A stretch of DNA of 32,041 nucleotides from Candidatus Ancillula kalotermitis (GTDB taxonomy: Bacteria > Actinomycetota > Actinomycetes > Actinomycetales > Bifidobacteriaceae), in assembly GCA_031273495.1 (NCBI GenBank), contig JAISRT010000001.1:1-32041 (forward strand), read 5' to 3'. The position numbers and the translations under genes are program-made. The notes below the pieces were generated by a model. The model was not told the DNA's origin and ran no database searches. It was given only the letters and a program-made list of their open reading frames with translations. Shown here in pieces: positions 7,879 to 15,672 of this stretch (the stretch's first letter is position 1; the number at the start of each line of letters is the position of its first letter).

Positions 7879-9226
7879 TATTCGCCCCTAGCGCAGTAAG
7901 TTTTTCCCGGAAGAACTCGTAGCCCCGGTCAATCAGCGAAATACCATACACTTTCGACTCACCTTCCGCAGCCAGGGACGCAATCAAATAGGAGAACCCA
8001 CCGCGCAGGTCAGGCACAAGAATGTTAGCGCCATGCAGTTTAGTTGGACCAGATATCACCGCAGAGTGCTCAAAGTTCCTCTCGTTGAAGCGGCACTTCG
8101 TCGGGCCTAGACACTCCTTATATCGCTGAATTGACGCGCCCATTCTGGTCAAGGCCTTAGTGAACCCCAAGCGCTCTTCATAAACGGTTTCATGCAGAAT
8201 AGACAGACCATGTGCTTGGGTCAGTGCCACGACTAGCGGTTGCTGCCAATCGGTCGCGAAGCCAGGGTGCACGTCAGTTTCTAGCGCGATCGGGTTCAGT
8301 TTGCCGCCTGGATGGTAAAAGCGAATACCGTCGTCATGTATGTCAAACTCACCGCCAATCTTGCGGAAAGTGTTCAGGAATGTCGTCATATGGGACTGCT
8401 TGGCCCCACGTAAAAATACATCACCGTGAGTAGCAAGTGCCGCACAAGCCCAAGATCCAACTTCAATACGGTCAGTTAAGGCAATATGTTCATAAGGACG
8501 CAGAGACTTTACGCCCTCAATATGTATCGTGCGGTCAGTGTCTATCGATATTATAGCACCCATCTTCTGCAAAACGTCAATCTCATTAAGTATCTCTGGT
8601 TCCACTGCCGCGTTGCTCAATTCAGTCTTCCCGTCCACGCAGACTGCAGTCAAAAGAACCTGTTCAGTTGCACCCACCGAAGGATACGGGAGGTTAATCT
8701 TCGCCCCTTTCAGACCATTCGGTGCCGTGATTTTAACGCCGTCCTCTTGAACATCAATTTCCGCTCCGAACCTGCGCAGTGCCTCAAAATGAAAATCAAC
8801 TGGACGCCCCCCGATTACACACCCGCCAAGGTTAGGGATAAACGCAGACTTCAGACGGTGCAGGAGTGGCCCGCAAAACAATATCGGGATACGGGAACTC
8901 CCCGCTAGTGTCTCAACATCGGCAATCTCAGGCTGAACGACTTGCGATGCATCAATTTCGAGCACACCATTTTCTTCATCATATTCGATTGCGCAGCCGT
9001 GCAGGCGTAAAAGTGACGAGACGATTTGGACATCGCGTATTTTGGGAACATTCATCAAGACTGACTTGCCGGGGGCTAATATCGCTGCCACCATCACCTT
9101 GCTGACGAAATTTTTGGCGCCACGAACCGTGAACTCCCCGTTTAATGGGATGTCTCCTGTTATCGAGATGAAGTCACCTGCTTCGTGCAGCTTTAACATC
9201 TCTTGTGCAATGCTTTGTTGAGTCAC
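7871..9226 (-). CDS. murA: UDP-N-acetylglucosamine 1-carboxyvinyltransferase
   Basis: Transfers enolpyruvate from PEP to UDP-GlcNAc, the first committed step of peptidoglycan synthesis; cytoplasmic. Key residues are visible: 'GEFTVRGAKN' with the K-N pair of the active site, the reactive-cysteine loop 'GGCVIGGRPVDFH' (Cys and the following Arg; Cys is the fosfomycin target), 'HPGFATDWQQP' with the catalytic Asp, and 'DLRGGFSYLIASLAAEG' plus 'DRGYEFF' near the C-terminus. The ORF track starts at 9232, inside the 3' end of tRNA-Arg. I place the start at GTG 9226, 1 nt after the tRNA discriminator base. An ATG at 9199 is the alternative, but neither has a good Shine-Dalgarno. It heads the murA-plsC-gpsA unit, apparently transcribed through from the tRNA promoter. 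Confidence 0.95.
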   Translation of the reverse strand: MTQQSIAQEMLKLHEAGDFISITGDIPLNGEFTVRGAKNFVSKVMVAAILAPGKSVLMNVPKIRDVQIVSSLLRLHGCAIEYDEENGVLEIDASQVVQPEIADVETLAGSSRIPILFCGPLLHRLKSAFIPNLGGCVIGGRPVDFHFEALRRFGAEIDVQEDGVKITAPNGLKGAKINLPYPSVGATEQVLLTAVCVDGKTELSNAAVEPEILNEIDVLQKMGAIISIDTDRTIHIEGVKSLRPYEHIALTDRIEVGSWACAALATHGDVFLRGAKQSHMTTFLNTFRKIGGEFDIHDDGIRFYHPGGKLNPIALETDVHPGFATDWQQPLVVALTQAHGLSILHETVYEERLGFTKALTRMGASIQRYKECLGPTKCRFNERNFEHSAVISGPTKLHGANILVPDLRGGFSYLIASLAAEGESKVYGISLIDRGYEFFREKLTALGANIG

Positions 9227-9227
9227 G

Positions 9228-9301
<74 letters not shown>

Positions 9302-9330
9302 TAGTATCAATATTTAGTTGTTGTTGCCCT

Positions 9331-9454
9331 GCAACTCAGACTTCTAATCCCAAAAAATCTGCATTAGAAGTCCGTTGCGAAGCCGTTCGCCGCTGAGTCT
9401 GTCGAAGACTTGACGAAGCGCTAGCGAACTGATCGCCAACTGAACTACGGGTGG
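9331..9454 (-). pseudogene. Decayed tRNA-Arg fragment split by a repeat-like insert
   Basis: Two pieces match the neighbouring tRNA-Arg in the same orientation: CATTAGAAGTCCGTTGC (9362-9378, anticodon arm) and CCAACTGAACTACGGGTGGT (9435-9454, D-arm and 5' acceptor, one mismatch). They are separated by about 56 nt of unrelated palindromic DNA where the tRNA has only 5 nt. A third piece, ACTTCTAAT near 9340, is an inverted copy of the anticodon arm and could pair with the first piece. The 3' half is missing. It cannot make a functional tRNA. Confidence 0.75.
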
Positions 9455-9460
9455 TTAGCG

Positions 9461-9534
9461 TCCCCCCACTAGGACTTGAACCTAGGACACAAGGATTATG
9501 AGTCCTCTGCTCTAACCAACTGAGCTATAGGGGG
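9461..9534 (-). tRNA. tRNA with CAT anticodon (elongator Met or Ile2)
   Basis: Cloverleaf on the minus strand: acceptor CCCCCTA with TGGGGGG (one T-G pair), D-arm GCTC...GAGC, anticodon stem AGGA/TCCT region with loop CTCATAA (CAT), and T-arm CTAGG-TTCAAGT-CCTAG. The discriminator is A. It lacks the C1-A72 mismatch and anticodon-stem G-C triplet of initiator tRNA, so it is either elongator tRNA-Met or the lysidine-modified tRNA-Ile2, which would be the substrate of the nearby tilS product. Sequence alone did not settle this for me. Confidence 0.93.
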
Positions 9535-9550
9535 GTCAATATTCAATTTT

Positions 9551-9628
9551 TGCAGTTGGTTAGAGCATCGTTCCTCTGCTCCTATTTTGCGGGAGACCCG
9601 CACCCCTGCCAACTGAGCTATAGGGGGG
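9551..9628 (-). pseudogene. Decayed fragment of the CAT-anticodon tRNA
   Basis: CCAACTGAGCTATAGGGGGG (9609-9628) is an exact copy of the 5' acceptor and D-arm of the neighbouring tRNA. Its flank GTCAATATTCAATT is also duplicated (compare 9535-9548), so gene edge and flank were copied together. An inverted D-arm copy (AGTTGGTTAGAGCA, 9554-9567) and a CCTCTGCTC scrap precede it. A GCGGGAGACCCGC hairpin interrupts it where the anticodon region should be. No 3' half is present. Confidence 0.75.
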
Positions 9629-9658
9629 TCAATATTCAATTGTTTTACCAATTATCAC

Positions 9659-9667
9659 AGTATAGCA
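9659..9667 (-). promoter_or_regulatory. Promoter of the tRNA-murA-plsC-gpsA unit
   Basis: TGCTATACT on the minus strand, starting right at the T-run of the hppA terminator (TTTTTGCTATACT). It is the only promoter-like element found between hppA and murA, so it probably serves both tRNAs and the three genes behind them. No -35 matching TTAAC is visible. Confidence 0.55.
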
Positions 9668-9694
9668 AAAACCCCGCCAGAAGTATAGCGGGGC
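9667..9694 (-). terminator. Rho-independent terminator of hppA
   Basis: Minus strand GCCCCGCTATACTTCTGGCGGGGTTTTT: a 6-bp GC stem (CCCCGC/GCGGGG) followed by five Ts, about 20 nt after the hppA stop. Its T-run merges with the next promoter. Confidence 0.8.
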
Positions 9695-9713
9695 TCTTGT
9701 CAAAATGGTCTGC

Positions 9714-11798
9714 CTAGTGGAAGAAGATTCCTCCAGTTGAATATAGCGTAATTGTTAGGATTGACACCATATTCACAACTTTAATCAGAGCGTTCAAGCC
9801 AGGACCAGATGTATCCTTAGTTGGGTCACCGACAGTGTCACCAACAACTGCAGCTTTGTGCGCTTCAGAACCTTTTCCGCCGTAGTTACCCTCTTCGATG
9901 AGCTTCTTAGCGTTATCCCAAGCACCACCAGCATTGTTCAAAGTCATCGCAAGCATTAACCCAACGACAATGATGCCGATTAGAGTTCCCGCTAGTGCAA
10001 GTGACCCGAAGAAAAGACCAACTAGAACTGGAACAACAACTGCCATCAGTCCAGGGACAATCATCTCTTTAAGTGCTGCACCAGTAACAATCGATACGCA
10101 TTTACCATACTCTGGCTTATTCTTGCCCTCAAGTATACCCAACTCGCGAATTTGGCGACGAACTTCCTCGATAACCGCAGATGCAGCCTTCGAGACCGCG
10201 CGCATTGTCACAGACGTGAAAGCGAAAGGTAGAACTGCACCAATCAAAAGTCCGACTAGAACAAGTGGATTGTCGATTGAGAACTGCGCCAAGGCATTTG
10301 CATGGTTATACGCATCTTTTCCAGCCGCAGAAGTGATAGTCTTCACTGCCACTGGAGGAACTGTATTGATAACCTTGTCGTGGAACTCAGCAAAAAGTGC
10401 AAGTGCACCGAGTGCCGCAGAACCAATAGCATACCCCTTCGTGACTGCCTTAGTGGTGTTACCGATTGCGTCAAGTTCATCAGTGATAACACGAACCTCT
10501 TTAGGCTGCTCACTCATCTCAGCGATACCACCAGCGTTGTCAGTGATTGGGCCGTAAGAGTCAAGCGCGACGATCATTCCAGTAGTCGAAAGCATCGCAA
10601 CTGCAGCAATTGCAATCGCGTAAAGACCTTGAGATGGAGTAGCAAATCCGCCACCAATTGAGTAGGAAATCAAGATACCAGCAATAATGATGATCACTGG
10701 GAGAATTGTTGACTCGAACCCGAACGAAAGACCAGAAATGACATTTGTTCCAGCACCAGTTTCTGACGCCTTCGCAATTTCCTTAACTGGACGGTATTTT
10801 GTCGAAGTGTAGTATTCTGTGAAAATCACCATCAGCACTGTAATTGCAATTCCGACCAGCGAAACCCAGAAGTATTTTAGGTCACCCATGCCGAATAGAA
10901 TCACAAAGAAGAACAGCACTAGCGAAATGATTGACGCTGCACCGACACCCTTATAGAGCGCTTGCATTATCTTGTTGTTTGACCCAAGCCTAACGCAGAA
11001 GATTGCCGCAATAGACGCCAGAATCGCAACAGACCCGAGCACTAACGGCAAGGCCACGAAACGACCACCACCAATAGTAACACCAATCATCATAGCAGCA
11101 AGCAAAGTTACAGCGTAGGTCTCGAACAGGTCAGCACCCATGCCAGCGCAGTCACCCACATTGTCACCCACATTGTCCGCGATAGTCGCAGGGTTCCTTG
11201 GGTCATCCTCATTAAGGTTTGACTCAACTTTTCCGACGATGTCAGCGCCGACGTCAGCAGCTTTTGTGAAAATACCTCCGCCAACACGTGCGAACAGCGA
11301 AATCAACGATGCACCGAAACCGAAGCCTACAACAAACTGCACATTGCCGCCGAAGATTAAATACATTCCAGAAACGCCAAGCAAAGATAGTCCAACAACA
11401 GCAAGACCAGTCACGGCACCGCCACGGAAAGCAACGTTTAGCGCATCCTTAAGGCTCTTCTTCGCCGCAGCCGCAGTGCGCACATTAGCACGGACTGAAA
11501 CATTCATGCCAGTATATCCAGCAACACCAGAGAAAATAGCACCAACGATAAAGCAGAGAGTAGTCTGCCATCCGATGAAGATACCAATCAAGATTGCAAG
11601 AACCACTCCAACAATTGCGATAACAGAATACTGCTTGTTAAGATACGCCATAGCGCCTTCTTGAACTGCCGCAGCAATTTCCTTCATCTTATCGTCGCCA
11701 GCATCCTTCTTCAACACATCTTTTGCGATGATTCCAGCGGCAACAATCGACAATACGCCTGCAACTGGTGCAAGCCAAATCAGGGATGTTAAATCCAT
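9714..11798 (-). CDS. hppA: Membrane-bound proton-pumping pyrophosphatase
   Basis: Couples hydrolysis of inorganic pyrophosphate to proton export across the membrane. 694 aa with about 16 hydrophobic segments, the usual size. Substrate-binding motifs are all present: 'DVGADIVGKVE' (about 180), 'DNVGDNVGDCAGMGADLFETY' region (about 205-225), 'DSYGPITDNAGGIAEMS' (about 415) and 'GDTVGDPTKDTSGPGLN' (about 650). In 'GNTTKAVTKG' the position that separates subclasses is Lys, the K+-independent signature (K+-dependent enzymes have Ala there). A standard AAGGAG lies 7 nt before the ATG, and the gene has its own promoter and terminator. It lets a fermentative cell recover energy from biosynthetic PPi. 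Confidence 0.97.
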   Translation of the reverse strand: MDLTSLIWLAPVAGVLSIVAAGIIAKDVLKKDAGDDKMKEIAAAVQEGAMAYLNKQYSVIAIVGVVLAILIGIFIGWQTTLCFIVGAIFSGVAGYTGMNVSVRANVRTAAAAKKSLKDALNVAFRGGAVTGLAVVGLSLLGVSGMYLIFGGNVQFVVGFGFGASLISLFARVGGGIFTKAADVGADIVGKVESNLNEDDPRNPATIADNVGDNVGDCAGMGADLFETYAVTLLAAMMIGVTIGGGRFVALPLVLGSVAILASIAAIFCVRLGSNNKIMQALYKGVGAASIISLVLFFFVILFGMGDLKYFWVSLVGIAITVLMVIFTEYYTSTKYRPVKEIAKASETGAGTNVISGLSFGFESTILPVIIIIAGILISYSIGGGFATPSQGLYAIAIAAVAMLSTTGMIVALDSYGPITDNAGGIAEMSEQPKEVRVITDELDAIGNTTKAVTKGYAIGSAALGALALFAEFHDKVINTVPPVAVKTITSAAGKDAYNHANALAQFSIDNPLVLVGLLIGAVLPFAFTSVTMRAVSKAASAVIEEVRRQIRELGILEGKNKPEYGKCVSIVTGAALKEMIVPGLMAVVVPVLVGLFFGSLALAGTLIGIIVVGLMLAMTLNNAGGAWDNAKKLIEEGNYGGKGSEAHKAAVVGDTVGDPTKDTSGPGLNALIKVVNMVSILTITLYSTGGIFFH

Positions 11799-11855
11799 TG
11801 TTTCTCCTTATTTTAACCAAAAGCCCGAGACGCTTGTCGCGAGCACGATTTCATA

Positions 11856-11884
11856 AGTATAGCGCAACCTGTAAGAAATGTTAA
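11856..11884 (-). promoter_or_regulatory. hppA promoter
   Basis: Minus strand: -35 TTAACA, 17-nt spacer, -10 TATACT (preceded by GCGC). This is the cleanest two-box promoter in the window. The leader is about 50 nt and ends in AAGGAG before the hppA ATG. Confidence 0.8.
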
Positions 11885-11885
11885 A

Positions 11886-12053
11886 TCAGGACCAATGAGG
11901 TGGACGTTCGGTCAGTATTTCCCGCTCTCTGGCGCTCTGTTCTTTAAGTTGCTGCTTGGACATATTCCGCTTGCGCAGTGCCTCACGCTCCCTAGCACTC
12001 AATGTATGTAGTGCACGCTCCTTATCTGGATTATGCGCAGTCACTGGCTCCAT
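11886..12053 (-). CDS. Small highly charged protein, unknown
   Basis: 55-aa frame starting MEPVTAHNPDKERALHTLS and ending 'ERPPHWS'. I do not recognise it. It is rich in Arg, Glu and Lys with two 'AREREAL/AREREIL' repeats, predicted to be one or two amphipathic helices, with no membrane segment. The ATG at 12053 comes 1 nt after the leuB stop (TAA-C-ATG), so it would be translated by reinitiation as the last gene of the ilvC-leuB unit. The ORF track's earlier start (12083) would overlap leuB by 29 nt and is less likely. The coupling to leuB is the main reason to think it is real. Confidence 0.6.
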   Translation of the reverse strand: MEPVTAHNPDKERALHTLSAREREALRKRNMSKQQLKEQSAREREILTERPPHWS

Positions 12054-12054
12054 G

Positions 12055-13128
12055 TTAGATTCTACTGAGTATTGAGTCACCAATTTGAGTGGTGGAACGC
12101 CCTTTCGCAGTTCCGAACTCTAAGATGTCTGCGTCAATTGCCTCACGGATTTTTGCACCAGCATCGTTCAAGCCAAGGTGTTCAGCGAGCATCGCGGCAC
12201 TTAATATTGCGGCACGTGGGTCTGCTAGGTTTTGTCCCGCTATGTCAGGTGCCGACCCGTGCACAGGCTCAAACATTGAAGGATTACGCCTACTCGCATC
12301 AATATTCCCACTAGCGGCGAGCCCAATGCCACCTGAAATCGCACCAGCCTCGTCAGTTAATATGTCACCGAAGAGGTTGTCCGTCACAATCACATCAAAG
12401 CGCTGCGGGTCAGTCACTAGAAATATGGTCGTGGCGTCAACATGCAGATAATCCGTTGAGACATCTGGGAACTCTGGTGCCACTTTTTCGACAGTCCGGC
12501 GCCAAAGATGCCCTGCGTTTACCAGCACATTATGCTTATGAACCAGAGTCAACTTCTTGCGTTCGCGGGTGTTTGCGAGTTCGAAAGCATAACGCACCGT
12601 GCGCTCGACGCCATACGCTGTGTTGATTGAAACTTCGGTTGCTACTTCATTTTCACTCCCCGTGCGCACGCTGCCACCAGCGCCACAGTATAGCCCTTCA
12701 GTCCCCTCGCGAACCACTATGAAATCCACTGGTCCCCTGCCAAGAATCTTGTCGCTTAGCGGTGAGTCAACATTTGGGTATATTTTACTCGGGCGCAAGT
12801 TGATGTAATGATCAAGGCCGAAGCGCAACTTCAGGAGCAAGCCACGTTCAAGAACACCACTGGGAACGCTCGGATCACCAACTGCACCGAGCAGGATAGC
12901 GTCATTTTTGCGTATCGCCTCCAAGGTTTCATCAGTAAGAACTTCACCGCTTTCAGGATGTTCAAAAGTGCCACCAGTCGCCGCCCAATGTTCCGCACCA
13001 AGCTCAAAATGCTCCTCAACGAATTCTGCAACGCTATTTGTCGCCTTCTTCAAGATTTTAAGTGCCACAGGGGTCACTTCACGCCCGATGCCATCTCCCG
13101 GTATTACTGCAAGCTTGTAGGTTTGCAC
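12055..13128 (-). CDS. leuB: 3-isopropylmalate dehydrogenase
   Basis: NAD+-dependent oxidative decarboxylase that converts 3-isopropylmalate to 2-oxoisocaproate, the third leucine-specific step; cytoplasmic. 357 aa. Family motifs: '[12 protein letters not shown]' (residues 7-18), '[13 protein letters not shown]' substrate loop (about 140), '[22 protein letters not shown]' region with metal-binding Asp residues (about 245-270) and the NAD-binding '[19 protein letters not shown]' (about 285-303). It starts with GTG, which overlaps the ilvC stop by one base (TAGTG). The downstream 55-aa ORF follows 1 nt after its stop. leuA, leuC and leuD are not in the window. Confidence 0.96.
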   Translation of the reverse strand: MQTYKLAVIPGDGIGREVTPVALKILKKATNSVAEFVEEHFELGAEHWAATGGTFEHPESGEVLTDETLEAIRKNDAILLGAVGDPSVPSGVLERGLLLKLRFGLDHYINLRPSKIYPNVDSPLSDKILGRGPVDFIVVREGTEGLYCGAGGSVRTGSENEVATEVSINTAYGVERTVRYAFELANTRERKKLTLVHKHNVLVNAGHLWRRTVEKVAPEFPDVSTDYLHVDATTIFLVTDPQRFDVIVTDNLFGDILTDEAGAISGGIGLAASGNIDASRRNPSMFEPVHGSAPDIAGQNLADPRAAILSAAMLAEHLGLNDAGAKIREAIDADILEFGTAKGRSTTQIGDSILSRI

Positions 13129-14153
13129 TATCTCTGCGCACTCCCCTCTTTGTAGTCATCATCTAGCGTGCGCCACGAATACATTTTACGCAGCTCTTTA
13201 CCGACCTTTTCGATTGGATGATTTTCACCTTTTGCCCGTAATGCCTTGAACTCTGGGGCACCGGCATCTTGGTCATCAATAAACCGCTTCGCAAACGCAC
13301 CAGACTGGATGTCCGCAAGCACTTCTTTCATATGCTGTTTGACGTCAGGCGTGATCACACGTGGTCCCGAAACGTAGTCACCATACTCAGCAGTGTCCGA
13401 AATCGACCACCTCTGCTTTGAAATGCCACCCTCATTAATTAGGTCTACAATAAGTTTGAGCTCGTGGCACACTTCGAAGTATGCAATCTCGGGCTGATAT
13501 CCTGCTTCAACTAGAGTCTCAAACCCGTACTGGATCAACTGAGATACACCTCCACACAACACGGTCTGCTCACCGAATAAATCGGACTCGGTCTCTTCTT
13601 TGAACGTCGTCTTGATGCCACCCGCACGCAACGAACCGAGTGCCTTGGAATATGCAAGAGTGACCTGCTCAGCTTCACCTGACGCGTCCTGGAACACTGC
13701 CCAAACCACTGGAACTCCGCGGCCGATTTCAAACTCGCGACGCACTGTGTGTCCAGGGCCTTTTGGCGCAATCATTATGACGTCATTAGTTGCTCGTGGC
13801 TTAATGTATCCGAAATTGATGTTGAAACCGTGCGCGAACGCGAGCGTGGCATTTTCCTTCAAGTTGGGCTCAATCTCATCTGCATAAAGTGACCGCTGAA
13901 CTTGGTCTGGAGCCAAAATCATCACTAAATCGGCTGCCTTGGTCGCCCCAGCAACGTCAAGCACTTTCAGCCCCTGCTCCTTAGCCTTCTCGGCAGACTT
14001 CGACCCCTCACGGAGCCCCACTACCACATCCACACCAGAGTCCCGAAGGTTTAGTGCGTGCGCGTGGCCTTGCGAGCCATAGCCAATTATTGCAACAGTC
14101 TTACCTGCGAGGTATTTCAGGTCTGCGTCTTTCTCATAGCGAATATCTACCAT
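13128..14153 (-). CDS. ilvC: Ketol-acid reductoisomerase (NADP+)
   Basis: Isomerises and reduces acetolactate (or acetohydroxybutyrate) to the dihydroxy acid in valine, leucine and isoleucine synthesis; Mg2+-dependent and cytoplasmic. 341 aa, the class I length. The Rossmann motif is '[20 protein letters not shown]' (about 20-39), followed by 'VGLREGSKS' with the NADPH phosphate-binding Arg and Ser. '[20 protein letters not shown]' region (about 130) and '[12 protein letters not shown]' (metal-binding Asp and Glu, about 190) complete the active site, and '[16 protein letters not shown]' is near 250. AAAGG precedes the ATG. It lies in the tRNA-Ala-headed unit, 14 nt after the small membrane protein gene. 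Confidence 0.97.
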   Translation of the reverse strand: MVDIRYEKDADLKYLAGKTVAIIGYGSQGHAHALNLRDSGVDVVVGLREGSKSAEKAKEQGLKVLDVAGATKAADLVMILAPDQVQRSLYADEIEPNLKENATLAFAHGFNINFGYIKPRATNDVIMIAPKGPGHTVRREFEIGRGVPVVWAVFQDASGEAEQVTLAYSKALGSLRAGGIKTTFKEETESDLFGEQTVLCGGVSQLIQYGFETLVEAGYQPEIAYFEVCHELKLIVDLINEGGISKQRWSISDTAEYGDYVSGPRVITPDVKQHMKEVLADIQSGAFAKRFIDDQDAGAPEFKALRAKGENHPIEKVGKELRKMYSWRTLDDDYKEGSAQR

Positions 14154-14167
14154 AGTGTGCCTTTCTT

Positions 14168-14449
14168 TTAGTATTTGTCTCGGTTACGTTCTTTTTCGCG
14201 CTGTTTTCTCCAGTATTTGAAACCATTTTTGGGCGAGAATATGAGCTTAAAAGCACTTGACACCCTTGATTCGCGGACATACTCTATTGCGTCCGTTGCT
14301 TCATCAAGTATATTGCCAGCCTTTTCACCGAGTTGCTCTGCGCCACGTTTAAGCCCCAGTATTAGTGCTATTAATGCGACGAGTAATACAACAAGTAGGA
14401 CGTCAACTATGAGCTGACTGATCGCTAATATCCATAACGGCGTTTCCAT
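14168..14449 (-). CDS. Small single-pass membrane protein, unknown
   Basis: 93-aa frame starting [19 protein letters not shown]. Residues about 6-32 form one strong transmembrane helix. The rest is a charged, probably cytoplasmic helix ending in a very basic tail ([16 protein letters not shown]). I do not recognise a family with confidence; the layout resembles small DUF948-like proteins. The ORF track starts inside tRNA-Ala (14494). I take the ATG at 14449, which lies only 4 nt after the tRNA discriminator base and has no Shine-Dalgarno, so translation would rely on a leaderless RNA made by tRNA processing. ilvC follows after 14 nt. Confidence 0.72.
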   Translation of the reverse strand: METPLWILAISQLIVDVLLVVLLVALIALILGLKRGAEQLGEKAGNILDEATDAIEYVRESRVSSAFKLIFSPKNGFKYWRKQREKERNRDKY

Positions 14450-14453
14450 CGTG

Positions 14454-14526
14454 TGGAGGTAAGGGGACTCGAACCCCTGACCCACTGCTTGCAAAGCAGT
14501 TGCGCTACCAGCTGCGCCATACCCCC
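14454..14526 (-). tRNA. tRNA-Ala (anticodon TGC)
   Basis: Complete minus-strand cloverleaf: acceptor GGGGGTA/TACCTCC (one G-T pair), D-arm GCGC...GCGC, anticodon loop TTTGCAA (TGC, reads GCN), T-arm AGGGG-TTCGAGT-CCCCT, discriminator A, no encoded CCA. It is first in the unit leading to ilvC-leuB. Confidence 0.97.
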
Positions 14527-14577
14527 AGAAATTTTCCTGCGCCAGAAGACACTTGTCCTCAACGACGCTACATCAGT

Positions 14578-14606
14578 AGTATAGCATCTAGATGTGAAAA
14601 AGTTAA
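14578..14606 (-). promoter_or_regulatory. Promoter of the tRNA-Ala-ilvC-leuB unit
   Basis: Minus strand: -35 TTAACT, 17-nt spacer, extended -10 TGCTATACT, about 50 nt before the tRNA 5' end. It is divergent from, and nearly overlaps, the tilS promoter. Confidence 0.75.
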
Positions 14607-14610
14607 ATCG

Positions 14611-14619
14611 TGCTAGACT
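14611..14619 (+). promoter_or_regulatory. Extended -10 promoter of tilS (probably leaderless)
   Basis: TGC-TAGACT on the plus strand, followed by exactly 6 nt (GGTAGT) and then ATT in frame with tilS. The spacing is the same as at the leaderless antiporter, PBP and AAA-protein genes, which is why I place the RNA start at the ATT. Confidence 0.5.
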
Positions 14620-14625
14620 GGTAGT

Positions 14626-15672
14626 ATTCGTAATCGGGCAGTACAAAAAGCACTCGGGGAACTCAAGCGGTTCGCCAAGGTGTTGGACGCTGCGGAAAAT
14701 CTAGTTGTTGGCGTCTCGGGAGGTGCAGACTCAGTAGCGTTGCTGAAAGTGTTGAGCATTATGCACCACGGTAAACTTAAGGCTGTAATAGTTGATCACG
14801 GGGTGCAGGAGGGCTCGGATGAAGTGGCGGACAATGCTGCACAGATTGCGGCTGAGCTAATTGGTGATCCAGATGCAGTAGTAGTTAAAAGAGCGCTAAT
14901 TGATGCGCATCGGAACTTAGAAGCGAACGCTCGTGAGGCCAGGTTTCGACTATTATTCGAGGAGGTTGGAGATGATGACATTCTGCTACTTGCGCACACT
15001 TTGAATGACCAGGCGGAGAGCGTCCTGTTGGGGCTCGGGAGAGGCTCGGGGCTGAGTGCAATTTGTGGAATTCGTGAGGACTGTTACATGCGGGACGAGT
15101 ATGGGGCCCAGAAGCGAATAGTGCGACCATTTTTGAGGAGTATTGAGCGTAAGGACACTGAGGAAATTTGTGTGAGTTCTCGCATTGAATACTGGAACGA
15201 CCCGACGAATGGGGCACATGACGTAAAGTGCGACGCTACGTTTCCGCGGCGCTCTCAGATCCGGTCTGAACTGCTACCAGTTTACGATAAGTTCTTCCCT
15301 GGCATTGTGAAGAATTTGGCGCGCAGTGCCACTATCGCTCGCGACGAGAACGACTTCTTGGACACTTGCGCTAGCGAGCACTACATATATTGCGTGGATG
15401 AACTTGGCACTCTTGACACCGCGAAACCGACGTTATTTAGGAGTAAAGTCGCAACGGAGCACCCGGCATTGCAGCGGAGAATTATTCGCATCTGGTTAGA
15501 GCGCTGCGGGGTCAAGAATTCGCGGGCGCTAGAATATGCCAAGATTGAGGAGATTCGCACTAGACTAGTTAATGTCACTGGGGTCGGAGGCACCACTATT
15601 CAGCTTGACAATCATTGTTCCGCTGTCCGCACTGGTGACACCATCACACTTTCTGCACGCCACGCGGGGTGA
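14626..15672 (+). CDS. tilS: tRNA(Ile)-lysidine synthase
   Basis: ATP-dependent enzyme that converts C34 of tRNA-Ile(CAU) to lysidine so that it reads AUA; cytoplasmic and normally essential. The PP-loop 'VSGGADSVALL' is followed by 'DHGVQEGSDEVADNA', 'NLEANAREARFRLL', 'LAHTLNDQAESVLLGLGRGSG' region and 'RRSQIRSELLP', all typical of TilS. The ORF track starts at GTG 14680, only 10 residues before the PP-loop. The frame is open upstream to a TAG at 14614 and reads IRNRAVQKALGELKRFAK, like the N-terminal helix of actinobacterial TilS. The only plausible initiation codon there is ATT at 14626, exactly where a leaderless RNA would begin. If that is wrong the gene runs 14680-15672. Confidence 0.9.
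   Translation: MRNRAVQKALGELKRFAKVLDAAENLVVGVSGGADSVALLKVLSIMHHGKLKAVIVDHGVQEGSDEVADNAAQIAAELIGDPDAVVVKRALIDAHRNLEANAREARFRLLFEEVGDDDILLLAHTLNDQAESVLLGLGRGSGLSAICGIREDCYMRDEYGAQKRIVRPFLRSIERKDTEEICVSSRIEYWNDPTNGAHDVKCDATFPRRSQIRSELLPVYDKFFPGIVKNLARSATIARDENDFLDTCASEHYIYCVDELGTLDTAKPTLFRSKVATEHPALQRRIIRIWLERCGVKNSRALEYAKIEEIRTRLVNVTGVGGTTIQLDNHCSAVRTGDTITLSARHAG

Noticed and set aside
9898-10557. 219-aa plus-strand ORF opposite hppA
   Set aside because: Long antisense frame caused by the codon bias of the pyrophosphatase; low-complexity Ser/Thr/Pro/Ala product with no family signature.
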